Assembly: GCF_902686445.1 (NCBI RefSeq)
Contig: NC_062226.1
Span: 15,782,001 to 15,846,000, forward strand
Reading direction: 5' to 3'
Source: Sciurus carolinensis
Taxonomy: Eukaryota; Chordata; Mammalia; Rodentia; Sciuridae
DNA: 64,000 bases
The number at the start of each line of letters is the position of its first letter. Positions within the stretch are counted from its first letter, which is position 1. Under the pieces are notes generated by a model, which searched no databases, had not been told where the DNA came from, and saw nothing but the letters and a program-made list of their open reading frames with translations. Of the stretch, positions 23,061-35,346 are shown in pieces. The position numbers and the translations under genes were made by a program.

Positions 23061-24185
23061 CAAATTCTTCTGCTCTCACTTCACCTCTGGGACCCAAATG
23101 TCATCCTCCATGTGAGAAGAGGGGGGATTTAAGAAGGGAGAATGTGGGTCAGGCCAGTGAATGGTGGCTCATCTCTTGCTCAGCACAGGTTCCTTTCCAG
23201 GAATGATCCTGATGAGCTCCCCCTCCACTGCCTTCTCATAGGTCCTCACTGACTCGGGGCCTCTCAATCTGGCAACCCACAAGCACTATTAACCCAGAGG
23301 CCTTCAGGGGAACAGGGCCCAGACAGGGAGACCTGAGTTTGTGTCTCTTTCCTCCCAGATGAATCTCTCAATATCCTCCCTTTGAGGCCTCCGATACCTC
23401 AGTGCCTCTGCCTTCTCCATTCCTAAGCAGCCTTTCTCCAAGCAAAGCTTCATTGGCTTCCCATCCAGACTGCCTGACAGCTGCTCCTGATAAGTATCCA
23501 AGCAGCAAAACCTTCTGAAGGCAATGAAGCGAGGCCAGGGGCCGGCCATGGCTACCGGAGGAAGATAGAGGGACATATAAGGTTCTTCAGGGGAAACTCA
23601 GAGGGAAAAATTTGAAATTCATTCATTGCTGGGGAGCAATGAGACACAAAGATCAGCAGTCAGGAAGTAGCAGCAGAACCCCAGAAACCTATAAACCAAT
23701 TTCAAAGCACTTCTATGAATTTGTTTTAAAAATGCAGATCTGTAGATTCCCTTTCTAGTAGCCAACATGATCCATGCATGCTTCAGCCATTGGGCGCACA
23801 CATAGACTTAGTCATTTTCCTCAATTCAGGGCATATGCTCCTCATTGGCCAAGGAAATCCCCCATGCTGGTTTTATCATAGCGCATGTTTTTAGTTTCTT
23901 CATTCTTCCACTTGCCTTCTCTCCACTCCCATCCACACACTGTACTCATCCTACCCCGGGCTTCTACTATAATGCACTTGACACATGTTCTCAGTAAGAA
24001 AAATACTAAGAATTTTCAGTTGCAACATGTAGTGAGCTTGAAAGTTGTGATATCTGTCCTTACACAAGAGAAAGCTAAACAAACAGAAACTCCCCTGCCC
24101 CACCAAAAAAAAAAAAAAAAAAAAGAAAAGAAAGAAAACCAAAACCAGATTAGACCCATCAAAGAATGGAGATTTCAGGGCAAAC
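23061..24185. other. No recognised gene; mild GC rise and an A-rich run
   Basis: The stretch 23200-23580 is GC-richer than its surroundings. A minus-strand frame of 90 codons at 23304-23576 has no recognisable relatives. A 20-base A run at 24105-24124 grades into AAAG repeats and may be the tail of an old plus-strand insertion. Confidence 0.35.
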
Positions 24186-24189
24186 CATT

Positions 24190-24695
24190 TTTTTTAAAGA
24201 TTAATTTAATTTAATTTTTTTTATTAATTGTACACAAATGGGGTATAAATTTTCATTTCTCTGGTTGTGCACCACGTAGACACACTATTTGTGTAATCAT
24301 ACATGTACATAGGGTAATGATGTTTGTCTCATTCCATTATCTTTCCTTCTCCATGGTCCTTTGCCATCTCTCCTTTCCCTCTACATAATCCAACATTCCT
24401 CCATTCTTTGCTTATACTCTCCCCCAACCCATTATGTATCATCATCCACTTATCAGAGAAATCATTCTGCCTTTGAATTTTGGGATTGACTTATTTCATG
24501 TAGCATGATATTCTCCAACTCCATCCATTTACTGCAAATACCGTAATTTTATCCATCTTTATGGCTGAGTAATATTCCATTGTGTATATATACCACAGTT
24601 TCTTTATCCATTCATCTGTTGAAGGGCATCTAGGTTGGTTCCACAATCTAGCTATTGTGAACTGAGCTGCTATAAACATTGATGTAATGTGGTAA
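24190..24695 (-). mobile_element. Lineage L1 3' end
   Basis: The plus strand starts with T-rich sequence, then 'attgtacacaaatggggtat' (L1 3' UTR). It ends in the C-terminal part of ORF2 ('ggctgagtaatattccattg', 'ccattcatctgttgaagggc'). The minus-strand frame at 24491-24679 contains the typical L1 ORF2 peptide IYTMEYYSAIK. It is 5'-truncated at about 24690. Confidence 0.8.
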
Positions 24696-25190
24696 CATGG
24701 GCAATATATTTAGAATTCTGACCTGGAATAGAAGCTCTGGAACTATAAAATGGTGGGGATATTTAGCTGATTTTGAATAATTTTTAGTGTTGAGTGTGGA
24801 CCAGTATGAGAATGGAAAATTTCCGAGGCCAAAGACTTTCTAATTCTGCCTTCTCCCATTCATGAAGATAATCTCCAGGATCTCCAACAGGTCCTGATAA
24901 GGAAAGGGGAAGGTCTACTTAGGGCTCTTGTAAGAAGGGTTATGATTGTGAAATGGTTCTCACAACATAGTTTATTGTCCAAAGGAAAAGGTTTTACCAG
25001 AGCCTTTATTCTACCTCAGGGAAGAATATATATTTCCCTGCAGCACCTGAAAGTTTTCCTATCTCACTTAAGTGTAGGAGTTAATTAACAGTTGTTTTAA
25101 AGCCACAAAAGGAAACTTCATCATAAAGTTATAGAATATTTTACCCACATTTTACCACTGTACAGTAAAACAGGGCTCCCTAAATCACAT
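24696..25190. other. Stretch without recognised features
   Basis: Unique-looking AT-rich DNA. An old L1 5' part may begin somewhere in its last 60 bases. Confidence 0.35.
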
Positions 25191-25641
25191 TGGATGACAA
25201 CTGAAGAGCAGCAAGACACAGACTGTCTCTGAAAAGGAGTACTGAGAAACCCAGATCAACAGGAGGTATAAAAAGGATATTAGAAGAATATAAATCATGT
25301 CTATAATGCAAATAGTAAATGCAGTCCAACTCACAGCCAGATTAGCATCAAACCCTACAGTAAACCTCAGTCAAACCCTACAGTACACCTGATTCACCTC
25401 AGCCACTGTTACCTAGTACACTGTGTCTAACCTTCAATAAAAAAATACGTGATGGTCTAAAAATAATTAGTCTAAATAAATTCTAAAAAAAAATAGTCTG
25501 AAGAGACAAAGTGAGCATCAGTATAAGACTCAGTTATGACAAGGATGCTGGAATTACAACAAAGAAGATTTACAATAACTATGTTTAACATGCTATGGAC
25601 TCCTAATTGAAAATTAGACAACATATAAGAAGAAGGATAAT

Positions 25642-25960
25642 TGCTATGGTTTGAATGTGTGTGTTGAAACTTTATTCCCCAATGAATGGTTTCGAAAGGT
25701 ATGGCTTTGGGGATGTGTTAGGTCACAAGTACCTTCATGAATGTACTGTACGCCACTATAAAAAGATCTATGGAGATAAATTCTTCCTCTTCTACTTTTC
25801 TGCCACGTTCTTTCTGCTCTCGTTCTTTCTGGAGGATGCAACCGACAAGGTGCCATCTTGGAAGGCACTATGCCCTTACCAGACAACAGATTTCGGCACC
25901 TTGATTTTAAAATTCCCAATCTGTAGAACTGTGAGATACTAAATTTTATAAGAAAACAAG
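25642..25960 (+). mobile_element. MaLR (MST/MLT1-like) LTR inside the L1M
   Basis: It starts 'tgctatggtttgaatgtgtg' and continues with 'tggctttggggatgtgttag', 'ttcggcaccttgattttaaa' and 'tctgtagaactgtgagatac'. This is the MaLR order from its TG start to the 'cagaactgtgaga' block. The last 50-60 bases of the LTR appear to be missing. L1M sequence flanks both sides. Confidence 0.65.
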
Positions 25961-26228
25961 TAATAAAGGCAATGGCAAGAACCAAGAAGGCAGAAAAAAG
26001 AGAACAAAGGAAGTCACAAAAAGAGAACAAAGGAATAAATAGGAAATTGTCACAAGCATGATAATAATTAATACAACTAACATCAATTTAATGTTAATAG
26101 TCTAATTACACTAATTAATTAACTCATCAGAGTGGACAAAAAGCATCATTATTCAACTATATATTATCTACAAATTCACGGCAAAAATAAATGTAAAGCA
26201 ATAGAGAATGATATATCACAATAATATT

Positions 26229-26686
26229 TGATGAATGGATAAAGCAAATGTGGTATATATGTATATATACAATGGAATATTCCTGAGATTTAAAGAAGAA
26301 TGAAATTCTGGCATTAGCAGGTAAATGGATGTAGTTGGAGAATATCATGCTAAATGAACTAAACCAAACCCAAAAAACCAAAGGCCGAAAGTTTTCTCTG
26401 ATATGCAGATGCTAATTCACAATAAGGGGGGTGGATAGGGAAGAATTGAGTTACTTTATATTAGGTAGATGGAAGTGAACGGAGGGTGGTATGGGGGAAG
26501 GAATCATAGTAGTAGACATTATTACTTCATGTACATGTATAATTGTATGACCAATGTGATCCTGAAATAAGTATAATCAGAAAACAAGAAATTATATTCT
26601 ATTTATGTATGGATTTATTGAAATGTGTAAATACATTCTACTGTCATGTAAAACTAATAACAAAAAATAAAATAAAAAAGAGAAAA
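26229..26686 (+). mobile_element. Lineage L1 3' end inserted in the L1M
   Basis: It contains the ORF2 end ('gatgaatggataaagcaaat', 'gagaatatcatgctaaatga'), a GA-rich UTR, 'attctactgtcatgtaaaac' and an A-rich tail. L1M endonuclease-region words lie on both sides, so it is an insertion. No clear target-site duplication is visible. Confidence 0.7.
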
Positions 26687-26724
26687 ACAGAATAGTTATC
26701 TTAATTCAGAAAAAGTCGAGTTTA

Positions 26725-26987
26725 TTTATTTTTTATTATTTTTATTTATCTTTTAATTTTTTACAGACTGCATTTTGATTCATTGTACACAAATGGGGTA
26801 CATCATTTCATTTCTATGGTTGTACATGGTGTAGATTCATACCATTCATGTAATCATACATGTACACAGGGTAATGATGTCTGTCTCATTCCACCATTTT
26901 TCATACCCCTCCCTCTCATTTCCTTCTACATAATCTAAAGGTCCCCCATTTTTCTCTAACTCCCCACCACCCTACCCCCATTGTATA
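26725..26987 (-). other. L1 3' UTR and A-rich tail
   Basis: On the plus strand a T-rich tail is followed by 'tgtacacaaatggggtacat' and 'gtaatcatacatgtacacag', then the CT-rich UTR. The same UTR text, in the other orientation, forms the small insert at 32911-33108, so both belong to the same or sister L1 subfamilies. Confidence 0.7.
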
Positions 26988-29900
26988 TCATTCTCCACTT
27001 ATCAGTAAAAACATTCAGCCTTTGGCTTTTTGGGCTTGACTTATTTCACTTAGCATGATATTCTCCAATTCTATCCATTTATTTGCAAATGCCATAATAT
27101 TATTCTTCTTTATGGCTGAATAGTATTTCATTGTGTATATATACCAGAGTTTCTCTATTCATTCATCTGTGGAAGGGCCTCTAGGTTGGTTCCACAATCT
27201 AACTATTGTGAACTGAGCTGCTATAAACATTGATGTGGCTATGTTAATGTAGTTTGCTGATTTTAAGTCCTTTGGGTGTAAACCGAGGAGTGGGAAAACT
27301 GGGTTAAAAGGAGGGTCTATTCCAAGTTTTCTGAGGATTTCCAGAGTGGCTGCACCAATTTGCAACTCCACCACCAATGTAAAACTGTACCTTTTTCCCC
27401 ACATCCACGCCAACATCTATTATTGTTTGTGTTCTTGATAACAGTCATTCTAGTTGGAGTAAGATGAAACCTTAGAGTTGTTTTAATTTGCATTTCTCTA
27501 ATTACTAGAGATGTTGAACACTTGTTCATATATTTATTAATCAACTGTATGTCATCTTTTGTAAAGTGTCTGTCCAGTTCCTTAGCCCATTTTTTGATTG
27601 GGTTCTTTGTATTTTTGGTGTAAAGTTTGTAAGTTCTTTATAAATTTTGGAGATAAGTGCTCTATCTGAAGTGCATGTGGAAAAGATTTTCTCCCACTCT
27701 GTAGGCTCTCTCTTCACATTCTAGATTGTATCCTTTGCTGAGAAAAAAGCTTTTTAGTTTGAGTCCATTCCATTTATTGATGCTTCCTTTGATTACTTGT
27801 GCTTTGGGAGTCTTGTTGAGGAAGTCTGATCTTAAGCCAACATGATGAATTTCAGGCCTAATTTGTTTTCTATTAGGTGCAGGGTCGCTGGTCCAATTCC
27901 TATATGTTGATCCATTTTGAGTTCAGTTTTGTGCAGGGTGAGAGACAGAGGTTTAATTTCACTTTACTGCATATGGATTTCCATTTTTGCCAGCACCATT
28001 TGTTGAAGAGGCTATCTTTTCTCCATTGTATGCTTTTGGCTTCTTTGTCTAGTATGAGATAACTGTATTTATGTGGTTTTGTCTCTGTGTCTTCTATTCT
28101 GTACCATTGGTCTGCCTGTCTATTTTGGTGCCAATGCCATGCTGATTTTGTTACTATTGCTCTGTAGTATAGTTTAATGTCTGGTACGGTGATACCTCCT
28201 GTTTCACTTTTTCTACTCAGGATTGTTTTGGCTATTTGAGGTCTCTTGTTCTTCCAGATGAAGTTCATGATTGATTTCTCTATTTCTATGAGTAATGTCA
28301 TTGGGGTTTTAATTGGAATTGCACTGAATCTATATAGCACCTTTGGTGTAATGGCCATTTTGACCATGTTAATTTTGCCTATCCAAGAATGTGGAAGATC
28401 TTTCCATCTTTGAAGGTTTTCTTCAATTTCTTTCTTTAATGTTCTGTAGTTTTCATTGTAGAGGGCTTTTACCTCTTTAGTCAGATTAATTCCCAATATA
28501 TTTTTTTTGAGACAACTGTGAATGGAGTGGTTTTCCTAATTTCTCTTTCAGAGGATTAACCACTTATAAATAGAAATGCATTATATTTATATGTATTGAT
28601 TTTATATCCTGCTACTTTGCTGAATTCATTTATTAGTTCTAGAAGTTTTCTAGTGGAGTTTTTTGAATCTTCTAAATATAGGATCATGTCATCAGCAAAT
28701 AGTGACAGCTTTAGTTCTTTTTTCCTATTTGTGTCCCTTTAATTTCTTTCATCTGTCTAATTGCTCTGGCAAGTGTTTCAAGGACAATGTTGAATAGAAG
28801 TGGTGAAAGAGGGCATCCCTGTCTTGTCCCAGTTTTTAGAGGGAATGCTTTCAGTTTTTCTCCATGAAGAATGATGTTGACTGTGGGCTAAGCATAGATG
28901 GCCTTTACAATGTTGAGGTATGTTCCTACTATTCCTATTTTTTCTAGTGTTTTAAGCATGAAGGGGTGCTGTATTTTATCAAATGCTTCCACAGCATCTG
29001 TTGAAATAATCATGTGATTCTTAACTTTAAGTCTATTGATGTGATGAATTACATTTATTGATTTCCAGATGTTGAACCAACCTTGCATCCCTGGGATAAA
29101 CCCCACTTGATCATGGTGCTCTATCTTTTTAAGATATTTTTGTATGTGATTTGCTAGTATTTTGTTAAGGATTTTTGCATCTATGTTTATCAGGAATATT
29201 GATCTAAAGTTTTCTTTCCTTGATATGTCTTTCTCTAGTTTTGGTATCAAAGTAATACTAGTCTCATAGAATGAATTTGGAAGGGTTCCCTCCTTTTCTA
29301 GTTCCTGAAATATTTTGAGGAGTATTGGTATCATTTCTCCTTTAAATGTCTTGTAGAATTTGTCCGAGAATCCATCTGGTCCTGGGCTTTTCTTGGTTGG
29401 TAGAATTTTGATGTTTTCTCCTATTTTGGTGCTTGAAATTGATCTGTTTGGATTGTGTATGTCTTCCTGATTCAGTTCGAGAGGATCATATGTGTAAAAC
29501 TTTGTCAATGTCTTTGATATTTTCTATTTTGATGGAGTATAGATTTTCAAAGTAGCTTCTAATTTTTTTATGTATTTCAATGGTGTCTGTCATGATCTTT
29601 CCTTTTTCATCATGACTTCTAGTAATTTGAGTTTTCTCTCTCCTTCTCTTCATTAGTGTGGCTAGGGGTTTATCAATTTTGTTTACTTTTTCAAAGAACC
29701 AACTTTGTGCTTTGCCAATTTTTTGAACTGTTTCTCTTGTTTCAATTTCATTGATTTCAGCTCTCATTTTAATTATTTCCTGTCTTCTACTATTTTTGTT
29801 GTTGATCTGTTCTTCTTTTTCTAGGGCTTTGGGATGTAATGTTAGGTCATTTAGTTGTTGACTTTTTACTTTTTTAATGTATGAACTGATGCAGGAACTT

Positions 29901-30789
29901 TCCTCTTAGTACTGGTTTCAGATTGTCCCAGAGATTTTGAGATGTTGTGTCATTGCTCTCATTTACCTCTAAGAATTTTTTTATTTCTTCCCTGCTGTCT
30001 TCTGTTATCATTGCATCATTCAATAGCATATTATTTAGTCTCTAGGTGTATGAGTAGTTTTTGTTTGTTATTTTATTTTTCATTTCTAATTGCATTCCAT
30101 TATGGTCTGATAGGATACAGGGTAGGATCTCTATTTTTTTGTACTTACTAATGTCTTCTTTGTGGCATAGCATATGGTCTATTTTGGAAAAGGATCCATG
30201 AGCTGCTGAGAAGAAAGTATATTTGCTTGATGATGGATGAAATACTGTGTAAATATCCAATAAGTCTATATCATTGATTGTATTATTTAGTTCTATAGTT
30301 TCTTTGTTCAGTTTTTGTTTGGAGGATCTATCCAGTGGTCAGAGTGGTGTGTTAAAGTCCCCCACTATTATTGTGTTTTGGTCTATTTGATTCTTAAAAT
30401 TGAGAAGGATTTGTTTGGTATACATAGATACTCCATTGTTTGGGGCACAGATATTTAAAATTGTTATATCTTACTGTTTTATGCTTCTCTTAAGCAGTAT
30501 GAAATGTCCTTCTTTATCCCTTCTGACTTTGTTAGGTATGAAGTATACTTTATCTGATATGAGGAGAGACCCCTGATTTTTTACTGGGTCCAAGTGCATG
30601 GTATGTTTTTCCCCATCCTTTCACCTTTAGTCTGTGGATGTCTTTTTCCATGAGATGCATATTTTGAAGGCAGCGTATTTTTGGGTCTTTCTTTTGAATC
30701 CAATCTGCCAGTCTATGTCTTTTGATTATTGAGTTTAGGCCATTGACATTCAGGGTTATTATTGAGATATGATTTGAATTCCTGGTCAT
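26988..30789 (-). pseudogene. L1 ORF2 (endonuclease/reverse transcriptase), broken
   Basis: ORF2p nicks target DNA and reverse-transcribes L1 RNA. The start ATG is at 30787-30789 and a terminal TGA at 26988-26990, about 1267 codons against 1275 in human L1. Segments on several frames: endonuclease N-terminus 30550-30789 (TLNVNGLN), endonuclease C-terminus 30042-30260 (FSKIDH, SDHN), linker 29486-29767 (SWFFEKVNKIDKPLA), reverse transcriptase 28888-29508 ([18 protein letters not shown]), the FADD catalytic box at 28688-28699, then 27900-28496 and the C-terminus at 27159-27544. Stops and frameshifts separate them. The endonuclease glutamate at residue 43 is Asn here (CLQNMHL). Confidence 0.85.
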
Positions 30790-30846
30790 TTTGACTTAAT
30801 TTTAGTTTTTAACTTGACTTGGTTTCTCCTTTGATAGGCTTTTCCT

Positions 30847-31858
30847 TTAGGGTAGTTCCTTCCTATGTTGACTTGTATTGTTGCTTTTCACTTCCTCCTC
30901 ACAAAATATTTTGCTGAGAATGTTCTGCAGGGCAGGATGTCCATTTGTAAATTCTTTTAACTTTAGTTTATTGTGGAAAGATTTTATTTCATTGTCAAAT
31001 ATGAAGGTTAGTTTTGCTTGGTTTAGAATTCTTGGTGGCATTCGTGTTCTTTCAGAGCTTGAAATATATTGTTCCAGGTCCTTCTTGCTTTTAGAGTCTG
31101 GGCTGAGAAATCTGCTGATATCTGTATTGGTTTTCCCTTATATGTAATCTAATGCTTTTCTCTTGCAGCCTTTAAAATTCTATCTTTATTTTGTATGTGA
31201 GGTATTTTCATTATAATGTGTCTTGGTGTGGATCTGTTGTAATTTTGTGCACCTGGTGTTCTCTAAGCCTCTTGCATTTGATTTTCCATTTCATTTTTCA
31301 GGTTTAGGAAATTTTCTGACATTATTTCATTGAAGAGGTTGTTCATACCTTTGGTTTGTATCTCTGTGCCTTCCTCAATCCCAATGTTTCTTAAATTCAG
31401 TCTTTTCATGAGAACCCATAATTCTTGGAGGATCTATTCATGACTTCTTAACATGTTCTCAGTTTGTTCAACTGTATTTTCAAGATTAAATATTTTGTTT
31501 TCATTTTCTGAGACTCTGTCTTCCATGAGATCTATTCTGTTGGTGATGCTTTCTATTGAGTTTTTAATTTGGTTTATTGTTTCTTTCATTTCAAGTATTT
31601 CTGTTTGTTTTTTTTCAGAATATCCATCTCTTTATTGAAGTGTTCTTTTGCTTCCTGTATTTGCTCTTTTAAGTGTTTACTGAAATGTTCATGCATTGCC
31701 TGCATTTGCTCTCTTATATCGTCTTTTGTTTCACAGATCATTTTAAGTATGCAGATTCTAAACTCTTTTTCTGTCATTTCTACTGCCATACTGTCATTGG
31801 AGTCTATCACAATAGCATCTTGGTTTGTTAGGACACTTTCTTCCCCTGTTTTTTTCAT
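30847..31858 (-). pseudogene. L1 ORF1 (RNA-binding chaperone), broken
   Basis: ORF1p is the trimeric RNA-binding partner of ORF2p in the L1 particle. The N-terminal 90 codons (31586-31858) are open and rich in K, E and heptad-like spacing (MTEKEFRICILKMICETK), as expected for the coiled coil. The C-terminal domain is open at 30847-31041 (PPRILNQAKLTFIFD, KLKEFTNGHPALQ), close to the conserved ORF1 tail. The middle RNA-recognition part is frameshifted. The total span of 1012 bases is normal for the family. Confidence 0.8.
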
Positions 31859-32438
31859 ATTGTTTATACATATTCCCCTCTAGCAGTGAAGATCAGTGAT
31901 ACTAAAGACCCTTCCCACTTGCAGGCTTATTATGACCCTGCAGTTTTGCACTACCTCTCCTTCGAAGGGGAGCTCAATACCAGTTGCACCCAATATACAG
32001 AAAATGTAACCCTGTACCAAATAGTCCCTATAAAGACTTTAACATTACTAAAATTAAAAAGGATCCGTTTGATTACTATTTACAGTATTTCTAGTTGTGA
32101 ATGAGAGGATTAGTATGAGTGTAGGATGTAAGTGAGTAAATAGAGGTACCTGTCAAAGGGCCTCCAGTCTCCTGCAGGTGTCTCAAGAAGGGAGCTGCCC
32201 TTCCAATGATAATGGCCACACCCTCAGGAATAATTCAAAATGCATACACCAGACTCCAAAGAAGATGGGGAGCCCCAGTGAGGGTGCATTGAGTCAGCAC
32301 AGAGGCAGGAGCAGTGTTCCTCAGCAGTACGGGGGCAGGCAAACAGGTTCAGCTGCCAGCCTCCATTCTCAGTGTGGGGTGCAGGGCAGACTCAGTGATG
32401 GTGTTCAAACTTTCTGTGTGGGGAGGGGGTCAGGCTTA
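31859..32438 (-). promoter_or_regulatory. L1 5' UTR (internal promoter region)
   Basis: About 580 bases upstream of ORF1, GC-richer toward its 5' end (32150-32430), with AGCAG- and GGGG-rich words. By position this is the L1 5' UTR, where the element's own promoter lies in related L1s. I identify no specific transcription-factor site with confidence. Confidence 0.55.
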
Positions 32439-32871
32439 ACCAAAATAGATTTTAATAGGAAGAATATTATTATAGATAAGGAGGTTATAATTCAAAGATA
32501 AAGATCTCAGTTCTTAAAAGGAAGTAATCTTCAACATGTATGTGCCTAACAACAAACACAAGTACATATAAGAATCAAAATACATGAGGCAAAAAGTGTT
32601 GTAACTGAAAGAAGAGTCATATCCATACTGGTAATTGAAAAATTCAATTCATCATAATTTAATAATTCAGCTTTGGTAAGTCCAAGAGAAAATTAGGAAA
32701 GCTGTTGATCTGGACAGCATAACCAACTTGGTCTAAATGACAATTACAGAATAATCATGATAAAAACTGTCAACAAACTAAGACTAGAGGCAAGATTCTT
32801 CAACTTCCAAAAGAATTTCTACAAGACAAACACTGTAGCTCAAATCATGCATTGTGGCCCAAATCTTCATC

Positions 32872-34215
32872 ATGTCAGGACCTGAATTCCTGAAGCAAAA
32901 GAAGAACAATTGCAAGAATGGAGGAAGGAGGGACTGTATAGAGGGAAAAGAGGAGTGGGAGAGGTGGGGGGAAGGAAAAAATAACAGAATGAATCAAACA
33001 CTATTACCTTATGTAAATGTAGGATTACACAAATGGTATGTCTTTACTTCATGTACAATCAGAGAAACAAGATGTATCCCTTTTGTTTACAATAAAAATA
33101 AATTTAAAAAAAGAAGAACAATCAAGAATCAATAAATGGGATGGATTCAAACTTAAAAGCTTCTTTTCAGCAAAGGAAACAATAACATGAAGGGAGAGTT
33201 TACAGATTGAAGAAAAGGTTTACCACACCCCCCTCAGATAAAGCACTAAAGAGCACTAATCTCAAGGATATATAAAGAACTCAAAAGCTTAACATCAAAA
33301 AATAAATAAAAATAACCCAATCAATAAATGGGCTAAGGAACTGAACAGACACTTCACAGAATAAATACAATCAATCAAATATATATGAAGAATTATTCAA
33401 TATCTCCAGCAATTAAAAAGTGTGCAAAAATAAACCACTCTAAGATTTCATCTAACTCCAGTTAGAATAACAATTATCAAGAATAAAAGCAACAAGCAAG
33501 TGTTGGTGAGGATGTGGGGGAAAAGGAACATTCATACATTGCTGGTGGGACTACAAATTGGTTCACCCCCTCTGGAAAGCAGAATGGAGGTTCCTCATAA
33601 AACTTGGAATGGAACCACCATTTGACCCAGTTATTCCACTCCTCAGTTTATACTCAAAGGACTTAAAATCAGTATACTAAAGTGATGCGGCCACATCAAT
33701 GTTTATAGCTGCTCTATTCACAATAGCTAAACTACAGTACCAACCTAGATTCCCTTTCAACAGATGAATGAATAAAAAAAGTGGTGCATATACACACTGG
33801 AATATTACTCAGAATTAGAGAAGAATGAAATTATAGCATTTGCTGGTAAATAGGTGCAGCTGGAGAATATCATGCTAAGTGAAATAAACTAATCCTAAAA
33901 AATCAAAAGTGGAATTTTTTTTCCCAATAAGCAGCTGCATATCCATAATGAGAGGGGGCAGCTAGGGAAGAATGGAGGAAATTTGGATTGGGCAGAGGGG
34001 AGTGTGGGGAAGGGAGGTGGGGGTTGGAAAGATGGTGAAATGAGACATGATGACCATATATGCATATATGATTGCATGACTGATGTGACTCTGCTTTATG
34101 TACAACCAGAGGAATGAGTTGTCCTCCATTTGTGTATAATGTGTCAAAATGCACTCTGATGTCATGTATAACTAATTAGAGCAAATTAAAAAAGATTAAA
34201 GATTAATAAAAGATT
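32872..34215 (+). mobile_element. Lineage L1 3' end, itself interrupted
   Basis: The ORF2 end ('aataaatgggatggattcaa', 'aagcttcttttcagcaaagg', 'tggtgaggatgtgggggaaa', 'ccaccatttgacccagttat') runs into an L1 3' UTR ending 'ctgatgtcatgtataactaa' and an A-rich tail at about 34180-34215. It is a 5'-truncated copy. The start near 32872 is estimated from where L1M wording stops. Confidence 0.7.
32911..33108 (+). mobile_element. Short L1 3' UTR insert with 14-bp TSD
   Basis: It holds only the last ~200 bases of an L1: 'gaatggaggaaggagggact', GA-rich sequence, 'ttacacaaatggtatgtctt', 'acttcatgtacaatcagaga' and an A-rich tail. The direct repeat 'aaaagaagaacaat' flanks it at 32897-32910 and 33109-33122. 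Removing it restores continuous ORF2 wording ('gaacaatcaagaatcaataa'). Confidence 0.75.
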
Positions 34216-34281
34216 AATGCCTATTTTCCTATAGACCAGTAATAGACCATTGTGATTTTAAAATAAATAAATATATTTATA

Positions 34282-34571
34282 CAGTCAATTCTTAGTATTC
34301 ACAGGGGATTGGTTCTAGGAACTATCACAGATAAACAAATCTGAATACTCCATTTCCATGTATCAGATGACATAGCATTTACATATAACCATAAAAATAT
34401 CCTCCCATATTCTACAAATTTTCTCCAGATTACTTGCAATATTTAATACAATGCAAATTCTAGAAACATAGTTGTTATACTGCAGTATTTAGGAAATAAT
34501 GACAAGAAAATATCTGTACACATTCCACATGTACATGAATTTAGTTTCTGGATCCATAGATATGGAGGGAA
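34282..34571 (-). mobile_element. MER2-like Tigger DNA transposon
   Basis: It begins after a TA with 'cagtcaattcttagtattca', then 'ggggattggttctaggaact', 'catagcatttacatataacc', 'ataatgacaagaaaatatct' and 'gatccatagatatggaggga'. These are the end and internal words of the MER2 non-autonomous Tigger family as I remember it. The far terminus is lost in the TG-rich sequence that follows. It encodes nothing. Confidence 0.6.
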
Positions 34572-34686
34572 AATGTGTGTGTGTGTGTTTATATACATAT
34601 GTGTGTATATACATGTGCATAAACATATACACATTCATATACATATATATACACACATATGTAAAAATAATGTAAAACACTGCCAT
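34572..34686. repeat. TG/TA-rich simple repeat
   Basis: GTGTGTGT followed by tatacatatg- and acatatac-type words, just beyond the Tigger element and before L1M resumes at about 34687. Confidence 0.75.
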
Positions 34687-35346
34687 AAAAGGTCTTAACT
34701 TTCAATCTAACAAATATGTACAGTATCTATATATGGAAAACTATATATATTAACACAACAATTCTAAGATTACATGGAAAGACAAAAACCCTAAGAATAT
34801 GAGCACAATAAGAAAGGACAATAAATTTAGATAACTGATTTTTTCCAACTCTAAGACTTGTTACAAAGCTAAAATAATCAAGAAAGCATGTTATTGGTGA
34901 AAAAAATAAATAGATTAATTGCACAGGATATATTGCCCAGAAATAGACTCACAGAAACATATTCAATTGATCTTTGCTAAAGGCTCACATTTCATTCAAC
35001 TAAAAAAAATATTTCTTTTAATAAATTGTGCTACAATAATTGATATTCACATTCAAATGAAGGAAACAAGTTTCAGTCCTCACACCTTTCACAAAAATGG
35101 ATCACAATAAGTCATATGATGGATCTTATATCTAAATGTCAAATGCAAATTTTTAAATCTCTAAAAGAAAAGCTAGAAGAAAATCTAGGTGACCTTGAGT
35201 TTGATGATATACTTTTGGACAATATTAGAAACATTACCTATAAAATAACAAATAATTTGAATTTTAATAAAATTAGAAGTTTGCGCGAAAGACACCATGA
35301 AAGAACTCAGAAAACAAGCTACAGACTAGGAGAATATATGGGTTAA
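34687..35346 (+). pseudogene. L1M ORF2 C-terminal remnant
   Basis: Words such as 'caattgatctttgctaaagg' and 'gaagaaaatctaggtgacct' match the L1 ORF2 region after the reverse transcriptase. An open frame at 35116-35346 retains KEKLEENLGDL, a recognisable decayed L1 ORF2 peptide. Stops and indels break the rest. Confidence 0.65.

Larger units (their letters stand above)
26725..32438 (-). mobile_element. Near full-length L1 (5' UTR, ORF1, ORF2, 3' UTR)
   Basis: It is a LINE-1 of about 5.7 kb on the minus strand. The T-rich complement of its tail starts at about 26725 and its 5' UTR ends at about 32438. ORF1, a 57-base spacer and ORF2 are in the normal order and of near-normal length, but both frames are broken. 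The flanks 'cagaaaaagtcgagttta' (26707-26724) and 'accaaaatagatttta' (32439-32454) are two diverged copies of the same L1M word, which fits a decayed target-site duplication. The flanking L1M continues across it. Confidence 0.8.

Noticed and set aside
23304..23576. Possible minus-strand exon in a GC-richer patch
   Set aside because: No convincing splice signals in the right places and no known protein resemblance.
25644..26030. Minus-strand frame of 128 codons
   Set aside because: Runs across a MaLR LTR and L1M sequence in antisense; its peptide is a by-product of repeat sequence.
31453..31883. Plus-strand frames over the L1 ORF1 region
   Set aside because: Antisense shadows of L1 ORF1, which reads on the minus strand.
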